Part shown: in pieces, positions 35,167 through 48,800 of the stretch
Numbering within the stretch: the first letter of the stretch is position 1
Layout: each line of letters begins with the position of its first letter
From: Nemertoderma westbladi
Taxonomy: Eukaryota; Xenacoelomorpha; Nemertodermatida; Nemertodermatidae
Reading direction: 5' to 3'
NCBI GenBank assembly: GCA_032718475.1
Contig: JAUCBJ010000229.1
Location: 17,111 to 81,110 of the forward strand
DNA length: 64,000 nucleotides
The notes under the pieces: model-generated
What the model saw: only the letters and a program-made list of their open reading frames with translations
Databases searched by the model: none
Told to the model about the DNA's origin: nothing
Made by a program: the position numbers and the translations under genes

Positions 35167-37284
35167 GTAAGTAAATCATTGTTGTACTGTAGACTAGACA
35201 TCTAACAGTATACTGTAGTTGACGTCACCGTGGGTGGGCCAAGCCAATGTCGCCTTGGCCAAGCAGCCAAGCCTTTCCAGTAATCTAATTCATATAGCAG
35301 TCTTAATTCACTGAGGCAAGATATTAATTTGCTGAGATGGGATTTGAGTCAAGTTTCCGCCCCTCCATTTTATATATTATTTATTTGTTATGTGGTGTAA
35401 TCCGACACTTTAAATGACTATCATTTTAAGCCTTTAAAAAGTAGCAGCATTGAAATAAAAATAATGGAATTGATCGTAAGTTATATGAATATGATTTTTT
35501 CCCTAAGTTGAGTAACTCCAAGGCCAGCAGAACCAATAGACAACTGGCAGCCCCAGGTGGGTGGAGGGAGGGAGGGGGGGGAGGGGGGGGCTGCCTTAGA
35601 GTAAACCTTAAGATAGTCTAACATTACTTGAAAACCACAAGTCTTGAGAGTAAGACTAAACAAGCCAATAGGAGGGCTCCAATTTCTAAGGAAATAGAAG
35701 GGGATGATTAGCAATTTTGATTGGTCGATGATGCCTTATGTGTCAGTGTTCTGATGTCGGTTTATATATTATTATTATATAGCTATTACTGTAAGAGCTA
35801 AAGTACAAGTATACAAATGTCAAACTAAAACATTTTGTGTTTGATTTGATAATTCTGAACGTTTTCGAGGTTGCTGATCACGATGAATCAAGTTATAAAT
35901 ATTTCTGGTAAATGCAAACCTAATTTTGGTGCCATTATGGTGCCCCAGAATAAAAAGTACAAGTAGCACAAAATTATAAACTGTTAAATTTTGCCTTTGG
36001 TTTTGATAATTGTGAAGCTATACTGGTCGCTGATCAAGGTCGCTGATCACGATGCAACTCGTTAAAAATCATTCGTGGTAACGCAACTATCATTTTTGCT
36101 GCTTGTCAGGTGGGACGAAAAATACAAGGAGCAAAAAAAATAAAACGGCAAAAATCTAATTTGGTTGGATAATAGGATATTTTTGAGTGTCATATTCGTG
36201 ATCAGCGTCCCAAAAAACACATAATGTTTAAAAATCAGGTTGATTTGGTAATAATTTTTGATTATCAAATTTGTGCTACTTGTATTTTTTGTGCCGCACA
36301 TTGACACATATCCAAAAATGCCCTAATCAACAATGTACGATATATTTTAGTGTCATATTCGTGATCAGCAACCCAAAAAAACTTATTTGTAAAAAACTTA
36401 TTATTAATCAATTCGATTTTGTGGTAATTTTTCATTATCATATTTTTTTTTTTACATGAAGATACACCCCCAGTCGGGGTAAATATAAATTATAATCTAT
36501 AAATTATAATCTAATTATAATCTCTATAATCATTATCATATTTGCACTACTGTTTGTTTTTTTCGTGCCCCAGAGGGCACATTCAAAATTACCACAAATT
36601 CTCTCGAATGTTATATTTTAGTTCTATAATCATGATCAGCATCCAAAAAACCGTTACATACCGCTAATTTTAGTGAGCCATAAAATATAATAAAATAAAA
36701 TTTAAATTTATTTTCTATATTTATTTTATTTTATTGAAAAAAAAATTTAATTTTATTTATTTTAAGTAACAATAATTATTTAATAATTTTTTTGCAGCTC
36801 GTTTGTAAGTTTTTTTCATGATTTTGAAAAACTATCCAGCACTTTTTTTAAAAAATGTATTGTTTGAATATTATTGTGAATTTTAATTAATTTAATTAAA
36901 AATTGATATTTTTTGTGGATTCGAAGGTGCTGGGTGAAAAAAAATGGTTTAATAAGAGATTCCCCCCCCCCCCCCCCCCCCCCCCTATTGAAGACGATGC
37001 TGATGTTGATGGCATTAAAAACCCTGTCAATTCCGTAGAAGCGCTATATCTGTGAGAACAGATAACAATGTTGAAGTGCGATGGTGTAACACTACCTCTA
37101 ACACTAACACCATAACTAACACTATTGCTTAAATTGGTTGCGTTGGAGTAGTGCTTCCTTCGAGTTTATGTGATAAAAAAAAGCATGAGGGCTGATTATG
37201 GGCAAATTGTTTTTCTATGGAACTGACACCGGCATTGCAATTTTTCATGCCTACTTTTGCTATTCCCTATATTTATGCTTTAAG
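35167..37284. other. Intron 5: AT-rich, no array, weak internal repetition
   Basis: The donor GTAAGT is at 35167. A G-rich tract lies at 35558-35590 and a run of about 24 C at 36962-36985. Between 35870 and 36650 a degenerate unit recurs about five times, built around TGATCA(C/G)(G/C) and GTGCC(C/G)...AAAAAGTACAAG. The acceptor is weak (ATGCTTTAAG at 37284). No coding sequence is seen. Confidence 0.6.
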
Positions 37285-37377
37285 GTTTTACGCCGATTTG
37301 ATAAAGATTTAGAAAACTGCAGAAGGACATACCAGAAGTATAAGTCGGATCCGCCTTCACAGTGGAATATTCCTCCT
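37285..37377 (+). CDS. DNAH5/8: Dynein heavy chain exon (tail, 6th in window)
   Basis: 93 bp, 31 codons, phase 0 on both sides. Acceptor CTTTAAG, donor CCTCCT|GTAAGT. It encodes VLRRFDKDLENCRRTYQKYK then SDPPSQWNIPP. Joined to the next exon it gives WNIPP-ISGKIMWARQLYR, the conserved PP-x-x-GKI-W-RQLY block of dynein tails. The last 15 bp (TGGAATATTCCTCCT) plus the donor are repeated some 22 times in the following intron. Confidence 0.88.
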
Positions 37378-38196
37378 GTAAGTAACCCGATTCCAATATG
37401 GAATATTCCTCCTGTAAGTAACCCGATCCCAATATGGAATATTCCACCTGTAAGTAACGCGATCCCAATATGGAATATTCCTCCTGTAAGTAACGCGATC
37501 CCAATATGGAATATTCCTCCTGTAAGTAACGTGATCCCAATATGGAATATTCCTCCTGTAAGTAACGCGATCCCAATATGGAATATTCCTCCTGTAAGTA
37601 ACGCGATCCCAATATGGAATATTCCTCCTGTAAGTAACCCGATCCCATTATGGAATATTCCTCCTGTAAGTAACGCGATCCCATTATGGAATATTCCTCC
37701 TGTAAGTAACGCGATCCCAATATGGAATATTCCTCCTGTAAGTATAACGCGATCCCAATATGGAATATTCCTCCTGTAAGTAACGCGATCCCAATATGGA
37801 ATATTCCTCCTGTAAGTAACCCGATCCCATTATGGAATATTCCTCCTGTAAGTAACGCGATCCCATTATGGAATATTCCTCCTGTAAGTAACGCGATCCC
37901 AATATGGAATATTCCTCCTGTAAGTAACGCGATCCCAATATGGAATATTCCTCCTGTAAGTAACGCGATCCCAATATGGAATATTCCTCCTGTAAGTAAC
38001 CCGATCCCAATATGGAATATTCCACCTGTAAGTAACGCGATCCCAATATGGAATATTCCTCCTGTAAGTAACGCGATCCCAATATGGAATATTCCTCCTG
38101 TAAGTAACGCGATCCGAATATGGAATATTCCTCCTGTAAGTAACCCGATCCCATTATGGAATATTCCTCCTGTAAGTAACCCGATCCCAATATGCG
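37362..38196 (+). repeat. 36-bp minisatellite built from the exon end plus its 5' splice site
   Basis: About 23 units of TGGAATATTCCTCCT|GTAAGT + AACGCGATCCCAATA. The first TGGAATATTCCTCCT is coding and the first GTAAGT is the genuine donor. Variants are ACCCGATC/ACGCGATC, CCATTA/CCAATA, and one unit with GTAAGTATAACG at about 37738 that changes the frame. As the unit is 12 codons without a stop, use of any of the first ten or so downstream donors would add 12n residues in frame. Confidence 0.95.
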
Positions 38197-38690
38197 TAGC
38201 AGTCCCAATCATTTATACAACGTAGCATTATTCATTACGGTGATAATTTAACAAAAAAAATAACACTTAAGGTTAGGAGGAATGAAATTTAAGTTAGAAA
38301 ACTAACAGTAAGTTAACTAACGGCCGCTTATCTTGAATTTTTTGGGACACATTTTCTGTCTGCTTTTTTACTACTCAACCGATTTTCGTTATGTTGACAA
38401 ACATTCCATGTAAAAGCTATGTTGACAGAATTTTGAAATTCTGTTTAAAAACAACAGAATGATGAAAAAAGTAATTTATACATTTTGCGATTGTTTAATT
38501 TTTGTTGTTTGATCTATATCTATTATTGGTAATAACTTTCAGCAAAAATTATGTTTAATATTTAAGGGTCTTTAATTTTTATTAATGTTTGTGTCATGTT
38601 TGTTCCCCTGATTATTGTGCCTTGAAGGAATAATCAGATTTTATTTTATACAATATGTGCTGTGCAATTTTATTTTATTTTATTGTTGTC
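38197..38690. other. AT-rich intronic sequence between two arrays
   Basis: No gene, repeat or element recognised; T-rich stretches and TTTTATTTTA runs precede the 60-bp array. Confidence 0.5.
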
Positions 38691-39962
38691 ACTTTTTTTA
38701 ACATTAATTTTATGAGCGTGGTGTGGCGTTTACCCAATTTAATTGATTATACTTTTTTTAACATTAACTTTATGAGCGTGGTGTGGCGTTAACCCAATTT
38801 AATTGATTATACATTTTTAACATTAACTTTATGAGCGTGGCGTGGCGTTTACCCAATTTAATTGATTATACTTTTTTTAACATTAACTTTATGAGCGTGG
38901 CGTTTACCCAATTTAATTGATTATACTTTTTTTAACATTAACTTTATGAGCGTGGTGTGGCGTTTACCCAATTTAATTGATTATACTTTTTTTAAGATTA
39001 ACTTTATGAGCGTGGTGTGGCGTTTACCCAATTTAATTGATTATACTTTTTTTAACATTAACTTTATGAGCGTGGCGTGGCGTTTACCCAATTTAATTGA
39101 TTATACTTTTTTTAACATTAACTTTATGAGCGTGGTGTGGCGTTTACCCAATTTAATTGATTATACTTTTTTTAAGATTAACTTTATGAGCGTGGTGTGG
39201 CGTTTACCCAATTTAATTGATTATACTTTTTTTAACATTAACTTTATGAGCGTGGTGTGGCGTTTACCCAATTTAATTGATTATACTTTTTTTAAGATTA
39301 ACTTTATGAGCGTGGCGTGGCGTTTACCCAATTTAATTGATTATACTTTTTTTAACATTAACTTTGTGAGCGTGGCGTTTACCCAATTTAATTGATTATA
39401 CTTTTTTTTAACATTAACTTTATGAGCGCGGCGTGGCGTTTACCCAATTTAATTGATTATACTTTTTTTAAGATTAACTTTATGAGCGTGGCGTGGCGTT
39501 TACCCAATTTAATTGATTATACTTTTTTTAACATTAACTTTATGAGCGTGGCGTGGCGTTTACCCAATTTAATTGATTATACTTTTTTTAACATTAACTT
39601 TATGAGCGTGGCGTGGCGTTTACCCAATTTAATTGATTATACTTTTTTTAACATTAACTTTATGAGCGTGGCGTGGCATTTACCCAATTTAATTGATTAT
39701 ACTTTTTTTAACATTAACTTTATGAGCGTGGCGTGGCGTTTACCCAATTTAATTGATTATACTTTTTTTAAGATTAACTTTATGAGCGTGGCGTGGCGTT
39801 TACCCAATTTAATTGATTATACTTTTTTTATCATTAACTTTATGAGCGTGGCGTGGCGTTTACCCAATTTAATTGATTATACTTTTTTTAACATTAACTT
39901 TATGAGCGTGGCGTGGCGTTTACCCAATTTAATTGATTATACTTTTTTTAACATTAACTTTA

Positions 39963-40602
39963 TGTGATGGGATTGACTCTCAGATCCCAACCGGGTAAGG
40001 TTGTACGCGTCACTGGGCTACTGGGCTAGTATCTTTGGCCTGAAAGCCGTTGGGAAAATAATAGAGTTTGTTTCTCAGTATTAATGATCTCAGAAATAAT
40101 AGCACAGTCAGATGTATACAGGTATAGTAACAATAGTCAGTATAGCATAAATGACGACAGCAGCACATATGAAATGACGGTCAAAACTATGCCGGTCCGC
40201 AACTGTGTGATAATCAACTGACCGGTAAATCAGTAATCAGAGTAACTATATGATTGATACATATTGGTTTGAGCTCTACACTACTGTGGCCTTTGGTACC
40301 CAATGGATGCCCTCCTGTCCTTCCCCACGTGCTTCCCTGCCCGCTATTGGCTTATATACTAATTGTCACTTCGCCACTCCCTGTAGGTGTTACTCCCTGG
40401 TGCTAGCGTCGCTAGCTGGGTTGTCCCTCTGAGGTGGTTTGACCTCTCACCTCTCTCTGTGACTTAGGGCGTGTCCCCCCCCCCCCCTGAGTTGGTTATG
40501 AGGCGAGATTATTTATTGGTAATCTCGCATCGCCAACTATATTGGTAAAATGCCACTGGTCTAATTTTTGGTGGGTGGTGTAGGGAATTGAATCCGCTTA
40601 CA
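39963..40602. mobile_element. Solo LTR (family A) in the 60-bp array, 640 bp
   Basis: TGTGATGGGATT ... CCGCTTACA with 5-bp target duplication CTTTA (39958-39962 and 40603-40607). Joining the flanks restores a normal repeat unit (AACTTTATGAGCG). It contains a C-run and the hairpin GCGAGATTA-TTTATTGG-TAATCTCGC flanked by GTTGG/CCAAC. Confidence 0.95.
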
Positions 40603-41679
40603 CTTTATGAGCGTGGCATGGTGTTTACCCATTTTAATTGATTATACTTTTTTTAACATTAACTTTATGAGCGTGGTGTGGCGTTTACCCAATTTAATGG
40701 ATTATACTTTTTTGAAGATTAACTTTATGAGCGCGGTGTGGCGTTTACCCAATTTAATTGATTATACTTTTTTTAACATTAACTTTATGAGCGTGGCGTG
40801 GCGTTTACCCAATTTAATTGATTATACTTTTTTTAACATTAACTTTATTAGCGTGGCGAGGCGTTTACCCAATTTAATTGATTATACTTTTTTGAAGATT
40901 AACTTTATGAGCGTGGCGTGGCGTTTACCCAATTTAATTGATTATACTTTTTTTAACATTAACTTTATGAGCGTGGTGTGGCGTTTACCCAATTTGATTG
41001 ATTATACTTTTTTTAAGATTAACTTTATGAGCGTGGCGTGGCGTTTACCCAATTTAATTGATTATACTTTTTTTAACATTAACTTTGTGAGCGTGGCGTT
41101 TACCCAATTTAATTGATTATACTTTTTTTTAACATTAACTTTATGAGCGCGGCGTGGCGTTTACCCAATTTAATTGATTATACTTTTTTTAAGATTAACT
41201 TTATGAGCGTGGCGTGGCGTTTACCCAATTTAATTGATTATACTTTTTTTAACATTAACTTTATGAGCGTGGCATGGCGTTTACCCAATTTAATTGATTA
41301 TACTTTTTTTAACATTAACTTTATGAGCGTGGCGTGGCGTTTACCCAATTTAATTGATTATACTTTTTTTAACATTAACTTTATGAGCGTGGCGTGGCGT
41401 TTACCCAATTTAATTGATTATACTTTTTTTAACATTAACTTTATGAGCGTGGCGTTTACCCAATTTAATTGATTATACTTTTTTTAAGATTAACTTTATG
41501 AGCGTGGTGTGGCGTTTACCCAATTTAATTGATTATACTTTTTTTATCATTAACTTTATGAGCGTGGCGTGGCGTTTACCCAATTTAATTGATTATACTT
41601 TTTTTTAACATTAACTTTATGAGCGTGGCGTGGCGTTTACCCAATTTAATTGATTATACTTTTTTTAACATTAACTTTA

Positions 41680-42317
41680 TGTGATGGGATCGACTCTCAG
41701 ATCCCAACCGGGCAAGGTTGTACGCGTCACTGGGCTGCTGGGCTAGTATCTTTGGCCTGAAGGCCGTTGGGAAAATAATAGAGTTTGTTTCTCAGTATTA
41801 ATGATCTCAGAAATAATAGCACAGTCAGATGTATACAGGTATAGTAACAATAGTCAGTATAGCATAAATGACGACAGCAGCACATATGAAATGACGGTCA
41901 AAACTATGCCGGTCCGCAACTGTGTGATAATCAACTGACCGGTAAATCAGTAATCAGAGTAACTATATGATTGATACATATTGGTTTGAGCTCTACACTA
42001 CTGTGGCCTTTGGTACCCAATGGATGCCCTCCTGTCCTTCCCCACGTGCTTCCCTGCCCGCTATTGGCTTATATACTAATTGTCACTTCGCCACTCCCTG
42101 TAGGTGTTACTCCCTGGTGCTAGCGTCGCTAGCTGGGTTGTCCCTCTGAGGTGGTTTGACCTCTCACCTCTCTCTGTGACTTAGGGCGTGTCCCCCCCCC
42201 CCTGAGTTGGTTATGAGGCGAGATTATTTATTGGTAATCTCGCATCGCCAACTATATTGGTAAAATGCCACTGGTCTAATTTTTGGTGGGTGGTGTAGGG
42301 AATTGAATCCGCTTACA
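41680..42317. mobile_element. Solo LTR (family A), duplicated copy, 638 bp
   Basis: Nearly identical to the LTR at 39963, with the same CTTTA duplication and the same variant flanking units (GGCATGGTGTTTACCCATTTT on the right). The distance is 1717 bp. The shared flanks show the LTR was copied as part of a larger duplication and did not insert twice. Confidence 0.95.
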
Positions 42318-44366
42318 CTTTATGAGCGTGGCATGGTGTTTACCCATTTTAATTGATTATACTTTTTTTAACATTAACTTTATGAGCGTGGTGTGGCGTT
42401 TACCCAATTTAATGGATTATACTTTTTTTAACATTAACTTTATGAGCGCGGTGTGGCGTTTACCCAATTTAATTGATTATACTTTTTTTAACATTAACTT
42501 TATGAGCGTGGCGAGGCGTTTACCCAATTTAATTGATTATACTTTTTTGAAGATTAACTTTATGAGCGTGGCGTGGCGTTTACCCAATTTAATTGATTAT
42601 ACTTTTTTTAACATTAACTTTATGAGCGTGGCGTGGCGTTTACCCAATTTAATTGATTATACTTTTTTTAACATTAACTTTATGAGCGTGGCGAGGCGTT
42701 TACCCAATTTAATTGATTATACTTTTTTGAAGATTAACTTTATGAGCGTGGCGTGGCGTTTACCCAATTTAATTGATTATACTTTTTTTAACATTAACTT
42801 AATGAGCGTGGCGTGGCGTTTACCCAATTTAATTGATTATACTTTTTTTAACATTAACTTTATGAGCGTGGCGAGGCGTTTACCCAATTTAATTGATTAT
42901 ACTTTTTTTAACATTAACTTTATGAGCGTGGCATGGCGTTTACCCAATTTAATTGATTATACTTTTTTTAACATTAACTTTATGAGCGCGGTGTGGCGTT
43001 TACCCAATTTAATTGATTATACTTTTTTTAACATTAACTTTATGAGCGTGGCGAGGCGTTTACCCAATTTAATTGATTACACTTTTTTGAAGATTAACTT
43101 TATGAGCGTGGCGTGGCGTTTACCCAATTTAATTGATTATACTTTTTTTAACATTAACTTTATGAGCGTGGCGTGGCGTTTACCCAATTTAATTGATTGT
43201 ACTTTTTTTAACATTAACTTTATGAGCGCGGTGTGGCGTTTACCCAATTTAATTGATTATACTTTTTTTTAACATTAACTTTATGAGCGTGGCGAGGCGT
43301 TTACCCAATTTAATTGATTATACTTTTTTGAAGATTAACTTTATGAGCGTGGCGTGGCGTTTACCCAATTTAATTGATTATACTTTTTTTAACATTAACT
43401 TTATGAGCGTGGCGTGGCGTTTACACAATTTAATTGATTATACTTTTTTTAACATTAACTTTATGAGCGTGGCGAGGCGTTTACCCAATTTAATTGATTA
43501 TACTTTTTTGAAGATTAACTTTATGAGCGTGGCGTGGCGTTTACCCAATTTAATTGATTATACTTTTTTTAACATTATCTTAATGAGCGTGGCGTGGCGT
43601 TTACCCAATTTAATTGATTATACTTTTTTTAAGATTAACTTTATGAGTGTGGCGTGGTGTTTACCCAATTTAATTGATTATACTTTTTTTAATATTAACT
43701 TTATGAGCGTGGCGTGGCGTTTACCCAATTTAATTGATTATACTTTTTTTAACATTAACTTTATGAGCGTGGCGTGGCGTTTACCCAATTTAATTGATTA
43801 TACTTTTTTTAACATTAACTTAATGAGCGTGGCGTGGCGTTTACCCAATTTAATTGATTATACTTTTTTTAAGATTAACTTTATGAGCGTGGCGTGGCGT
43901 TTACCCAATTTAATTGATTATACTTTTTTTAATATTAACTTTATGAGTGTGGCGTGGCATTTACCCAATTTAATTGAGTATAATTTTTTTAATATTAACT
44001 TTATGAGCGAGGCGTGGCGTTTACCCAATTTAATTGATTATACTTTTTTGAAGATTAACTTTATGAGCGTGGCGTGGCGTTTACCCAATTTAATTGATTA
44101 TACTTTTTTTAACATTAACTTTATGAGCGTGGCGTGGCGTTTACCCAATTTAATTGATTTTACTTTTTTTAACATTAACTTAATGAGCGTGGCGTGGCGT
44201 TTACCCAATTTAATTGATTATACGTTTTTAACATTAACTTTATGAGCGCGGCGTGGCGTTTACCCAATTTAATTGATTATACTTTTTTAACATTAACTTT
44301 ATGAGCGTGGTGTGGCGTTTACCAAATTTAATTGAGTATACTTTTTTAACATTAACTTTATGAGCG

Positions 44367-45836
44367 TGATATCCCATCATAGTAGACATGTACCGAACAA
44401 GAATAGTCCCACAAGAAATGAAAACAAATAAGTTGGTGCCAGTTCCCAAGAAGGGCAACCTAACACTCTATGGTTCTTTTCGGGGAATCTCATTGATCTC
44501 GATTGCTGCAAAGCTATACAACAGGATTCTATTAAATCGCATCAGGGATCCCATTGAGAGACTGCTCCGTGGAAATCAGAATGGGTTCTGTAAAGGTCGT
44601 GGGACCATGGAGCCCATTTTGGCACTTAGAAGGATAATTGAAGAATTATCAAAAAAGAAAGACAGGCATCTGGCTGTTATCTTTGTTGACTTCTTCAAGG
44701 CCTTTGATTCAGTCTCTCGCTCACGTATGTTCAGCATACTTTCATTATATTGGATTCTTGATGAAATTATTGCAGCAATCAGATCAGTATACGATGGTTC
44801 GACAACATTTGTGTCTACTGTTGACGGTGACACAGAACCATTTGAAGTGTTATGGGGCATCCTCCAGGGAGACACACTTGCACCATTCTTGTTCATAATT
44901 GTGGTTGACTATGTTCTACGCATGTGCTTAAAACATCATAATGATAATGGGGTGATGATAACTCCACCTACTGGCTCCAGAAGTGGAGGAAATCCTGCCA
45001 AGTACCTAACTGATCTAAACTTTGCTGATGACTTAAGAGTACTCTCAGAATCACCAGAGGGAGCCCAATGGCTCCTCAGTTCATTAGAACATGCTGCTTC
45101 TAGTGTTGGTCTTTTTATTAACTCCAGAAAGACCAAAATTCTGACAGTTAACTTTGAAAGTCCTTAGCAAGTCTCTGATCGGATGAGCATAAGCTCAAAG
45201 GATGGTATTCTTGAGCATGTGGACGACTTCTGTTACCTGGGATCATGGATCCGGAAGTCAGGTGAGGACCTTCGAATACGTAAGGGAAAGGCATGGGCAG
45301 CCTTGAATAGGCTTTCCAGGATTTGGAAGTCACCGAGAATTAATCGGAAACTTAAGGTCCGATTATTTAGAGCAGCAGTAGTTCCGGTACTCCTCTACGG
45401 GAGTCCATGCTGGGCTCTAACTGCTGAGGACACCAAATCTCTGGATGGCACATTCACAAGAATGCTACGCCGGGTTCATTGTGTCAAGTACAATGCACAC
45501 ATCTCCAACCAGACACTATATAACATTGGAGGTGTCTCATTGGTTCCCCCAAGCTTGACACTAGAACAAAATCGCCTCCGCTTTGCAGGACATTGCTTCC
45601 GCCGTGACGACCAGCCAGTGCATAATCTTGTACTTTGGCAGCCTTATGGAGTGAATAAGCATGGTGGACAGCCCATGACTTTCTTGAGACGTATCTTAAA
45701 GGACACTGGCCTTAAAGATGCGGATGATCTAGCAAATGTCATGGGTGATAGGGAGTTGTGGCGGTGCAATTTTGTTGACAAGCCGGCACAGCATTCTTAG
45801 AAATGCAGCTGCAATGCAGCATGCCAATCCTAGTAG
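44367..45836 (+). mobile_element. 5'-truncated RTE insertion in the 60-bp array
   Basis: 1470 bp covering the reverse transcriptase and C-terminal region plus a short TAGTAG tail, flanked by a 9-bp target duplication TTATGAGCG (44358-44366 and 45837-45845) derived from the repeat unit. Sequence is very close to the full-length copy at 21215. Confidence 0.95.
44388..45800 (+). pseudogene. RTE reverse transcriptase fragment with one nonsense codon
   Basis: The frame begins near the YPIIVDMYRT segment, lacking the endonuclease. RT motifs FVDFFKAFDS and GDTLAPFLF are intact; the catalytic box reads FADD but is preceded by NFADD in place of DFADD. A CAG to TAG change (stop at 45165-45167) splits the frame; reading resumes at once and continues to CNFVDKPAQHS. 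Truncated at insertion, so not autonomous. Confidence 0.93.
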
Positions 45837-48800
45837 TTATGAGCGCGGCGTGGCGTTAACCCAATTTAATTGATTATACTTTTTTTAACATTAACTTTAT
45901 GAGCGCGGCGTGGCGTTAACCCAATTTAATTGATTATACTTTTTGTTAACATTAACTTTATGAGCGCGGCGTGGCGTTAACCCAATTTAATTGATTATAC
46001 TTTTTTTAACATTAACTTTATGAGCGCGGCGTGGCGTTAACCCAATTTAATTGATTATACTTTTTGTTAACATTAACTTTATGAGCGTGGCATGGCGTTT
46101 ACCCAATTTAATTGATTATACTTTTTTTAAGATTAACTTTATGAGCGCGGCATGGCGTTTACCCAATTTAATTGATTATACTTTTTTAAGATTAACTTTA
46201 TGAGCGCGGCATGGCGTTTACCCAATTTAATTGATTATACTTTTTTTAACATTAACTTTATGAGCGCGGCGTGGCGTTAATCCAATTTAATTGATTATAC
46301 TTTTTGTTAACATTAACTTTATGAGCGTGGCATGGCGTTTACCCAATTTAATTGATTATACTTTTTTTAAGATTAACTTTATGAGCGTGGCATGGCGTTT
46401 ACCCAATTTAATTGATTATACTTTTTTTAACATTAACTTTATGAGCATGGCGTGACGTTTACCCAATTTAATTGATTATACTTTTTGTTAACATTAACTT
46501 TATGAGCGTGGCGTGGCGTTAACCCAATTTAATTGATTCCCTTTTTTTAACATTAACTTTATGAGCGCGGCGTGGCGTTTACCCAATTTAATTGATTATA
46601 CTTTTTTAACATTAACTTTATGAGCGCGGCATGGCATTTACCCAATTTAATTGATTATACTTTTTTTAACATTAACTTTATGAGCATGGCGTGACGTTTA
46701 CCCAATTTAATTGATTATACTTTTTTTAACATTAACTTTATGAGCGCGGCGTGGCATTAACCCAATTTAATTGATTATACTTTTTGTTAACATTAACTTT
46801 ATGAGCGCGGCGTGGCGTTAACCCAATTTAATTGATTATACTTTTTTTAACATTAACTTTATGAGCGCGGCGTGGCGTTAACCCAATTTAATTGATTATA
46901 CTTTTTGTTAACATTAACTTTATGAGCGCGGCATGGCGTTTACCCAATTTAATTGATTATACTTTTTGTGAACATTAACTTTATGAGCGCGGCGTGGCGT
47001 TTACCCAATTTAATTGATTATACTTTTTTTAACATTAACTTTGTGAGCATGGCGTTTATCCAATTTAATTGATTATACTTTTTTTTAACATTAACTTTAT
47101 GAGCGCGGCGTGGCGTTTACCCAATTTAATTGATTATACTTTTTTTAACATTAACTTTATGAGCATGGCGTGGCGTTTACCCAATTTAATTGATTATACT
47201 TTTTTTAACATTAACTTTGTGAGCGTGGCGTTTACCCAATTTAATTGATTATACTTTTTTTTAACATTAACTTTATGAGCGCGGCGTGGCGTTTACCCAA
47301 TTTAATTGATTATACTTTTTTTAACATTAACTTTATGAGCATGGCGTGGCGTTTACCCAATTTAATTGATTATACTTTTTTAACATTAACTTTATGAGCG
47401 CGGCATGGCATTTACCCAATTTAATTGATTATACTTTTTGTTAACATTAACTTTATGAGCGTGGCGTTTACCCAATTTAATTGATTATACTTTTTTTAAC
47501 ATTAACTTTATGAGCGCGGCGTGGCGTTAACCCAATTTAATTGATTATACTTTTTGTTAACATTAACTTTATGAGCGTGGCATGGCATTTACCCAATTTA
47601 ATTGATTATACTTTTTTTAAGATTAACTTTATGAGCGTGGCGTGGCGTTTACCCAATTTAATTGATTATACTTTTTGTTAACATTAACTTTATGAGCGTG
47701 GTGTGGCGTTTACCCAATTTAATTGATTATACTTTTTTTAAGATTAACTTTATGAGCGTGGCGTGGCGTTTACCCAATTTAATTGATTATACTTTTTTTA
47801 ACATTAACTTTATGAGCGTGGCGTTTACCCAATTTAATTGATTATACTTTTTTTAACATTAACTTTATGAGCGCGGCGTGGCGTTTACCCAATTTAATTG
47901 ATTATACTTTTTTTTAACATTAACTTTATGAGCGCGGTGTGGCGTTTACCCAATTTAATTGATTATACTTTTTTTTAACATTAACTTTATGAGCGTGGCG
48001 TGGCGTTAACCCAATTTAATTGATTATACTTTTTGTTAACATTAACTTTATGAGCGCGGCGTGGCGTTTACCCAATTTAATTGATTATACTTTTTTTAAC
48101 ATTAACTTTATGAGCGTGGCGTTTACCCAATTTAATTGATTATACTTTTTTTAAGATTAACTTTATGAGCGTGGCGTGGCGTTTACCCAATTTAATTGAT
48201 TATACTTTTTGTTAACATTATCTTTATGAGCGTGGCGAGGCGTTTACCCAATTTAATTGATTATACTTTTTGTTAACATTAACTTTATGAGCGTGGCGAG
48301 GCGTTTACCCAATTTAATTGATTATACTTTTTTTAAGATTAACTTTATGAGCGCGGCGTGGCATTTACCCAATTTAATGGATTATACTTTTTTTAACATT
48401 AACTTTGTGAGCGTGGCGTTTACCCAATTTAATTGATTATACTTTTTTTAAGATTAACTTTATGAGCGTGGCGTGGCGTTTACCCAATTTAATTGATTAT
48501 ACTTTTTTTAACATTAACTTTATGAGCGTGGCGTTTACCCAATTTAATTGATTATACTTTTTTTAAGATTAACTTTATGAGCGTGGCGTGGCGTTTACCC
48601 AATTTAATTGATTATACTTTTTGTTAACATTATCTTTATGAGCGTGGCGAGGCGTTTACCCAATTTAATTGATTATACTTTTTGTTAACATTAACTTTAT
48701 GAGCGTGGCGAGGCGTTTACCCAATTTAATTGATTATACTTTTTTTAAGATTAACTTTATGAGCGCGGCGTGGCATTTACCCAATTTAATGGATTATACT

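Noticed and set aside
39963-42317. LTR pair at 39963 and 41680 as the two ends of one retrotransposon
   Set aside because: Between them is only the 60-bp array, both are in direct orientation with complete target duplications of their own, and flanking units match, so it is a duplicated solo LTR.
38946-44245. Repeated frames starting MSVAWRLPNLIDYTFF
   Set aside because: They are the translation of the 60-bp intronic minisatellite, broken wherever a unit changes length.
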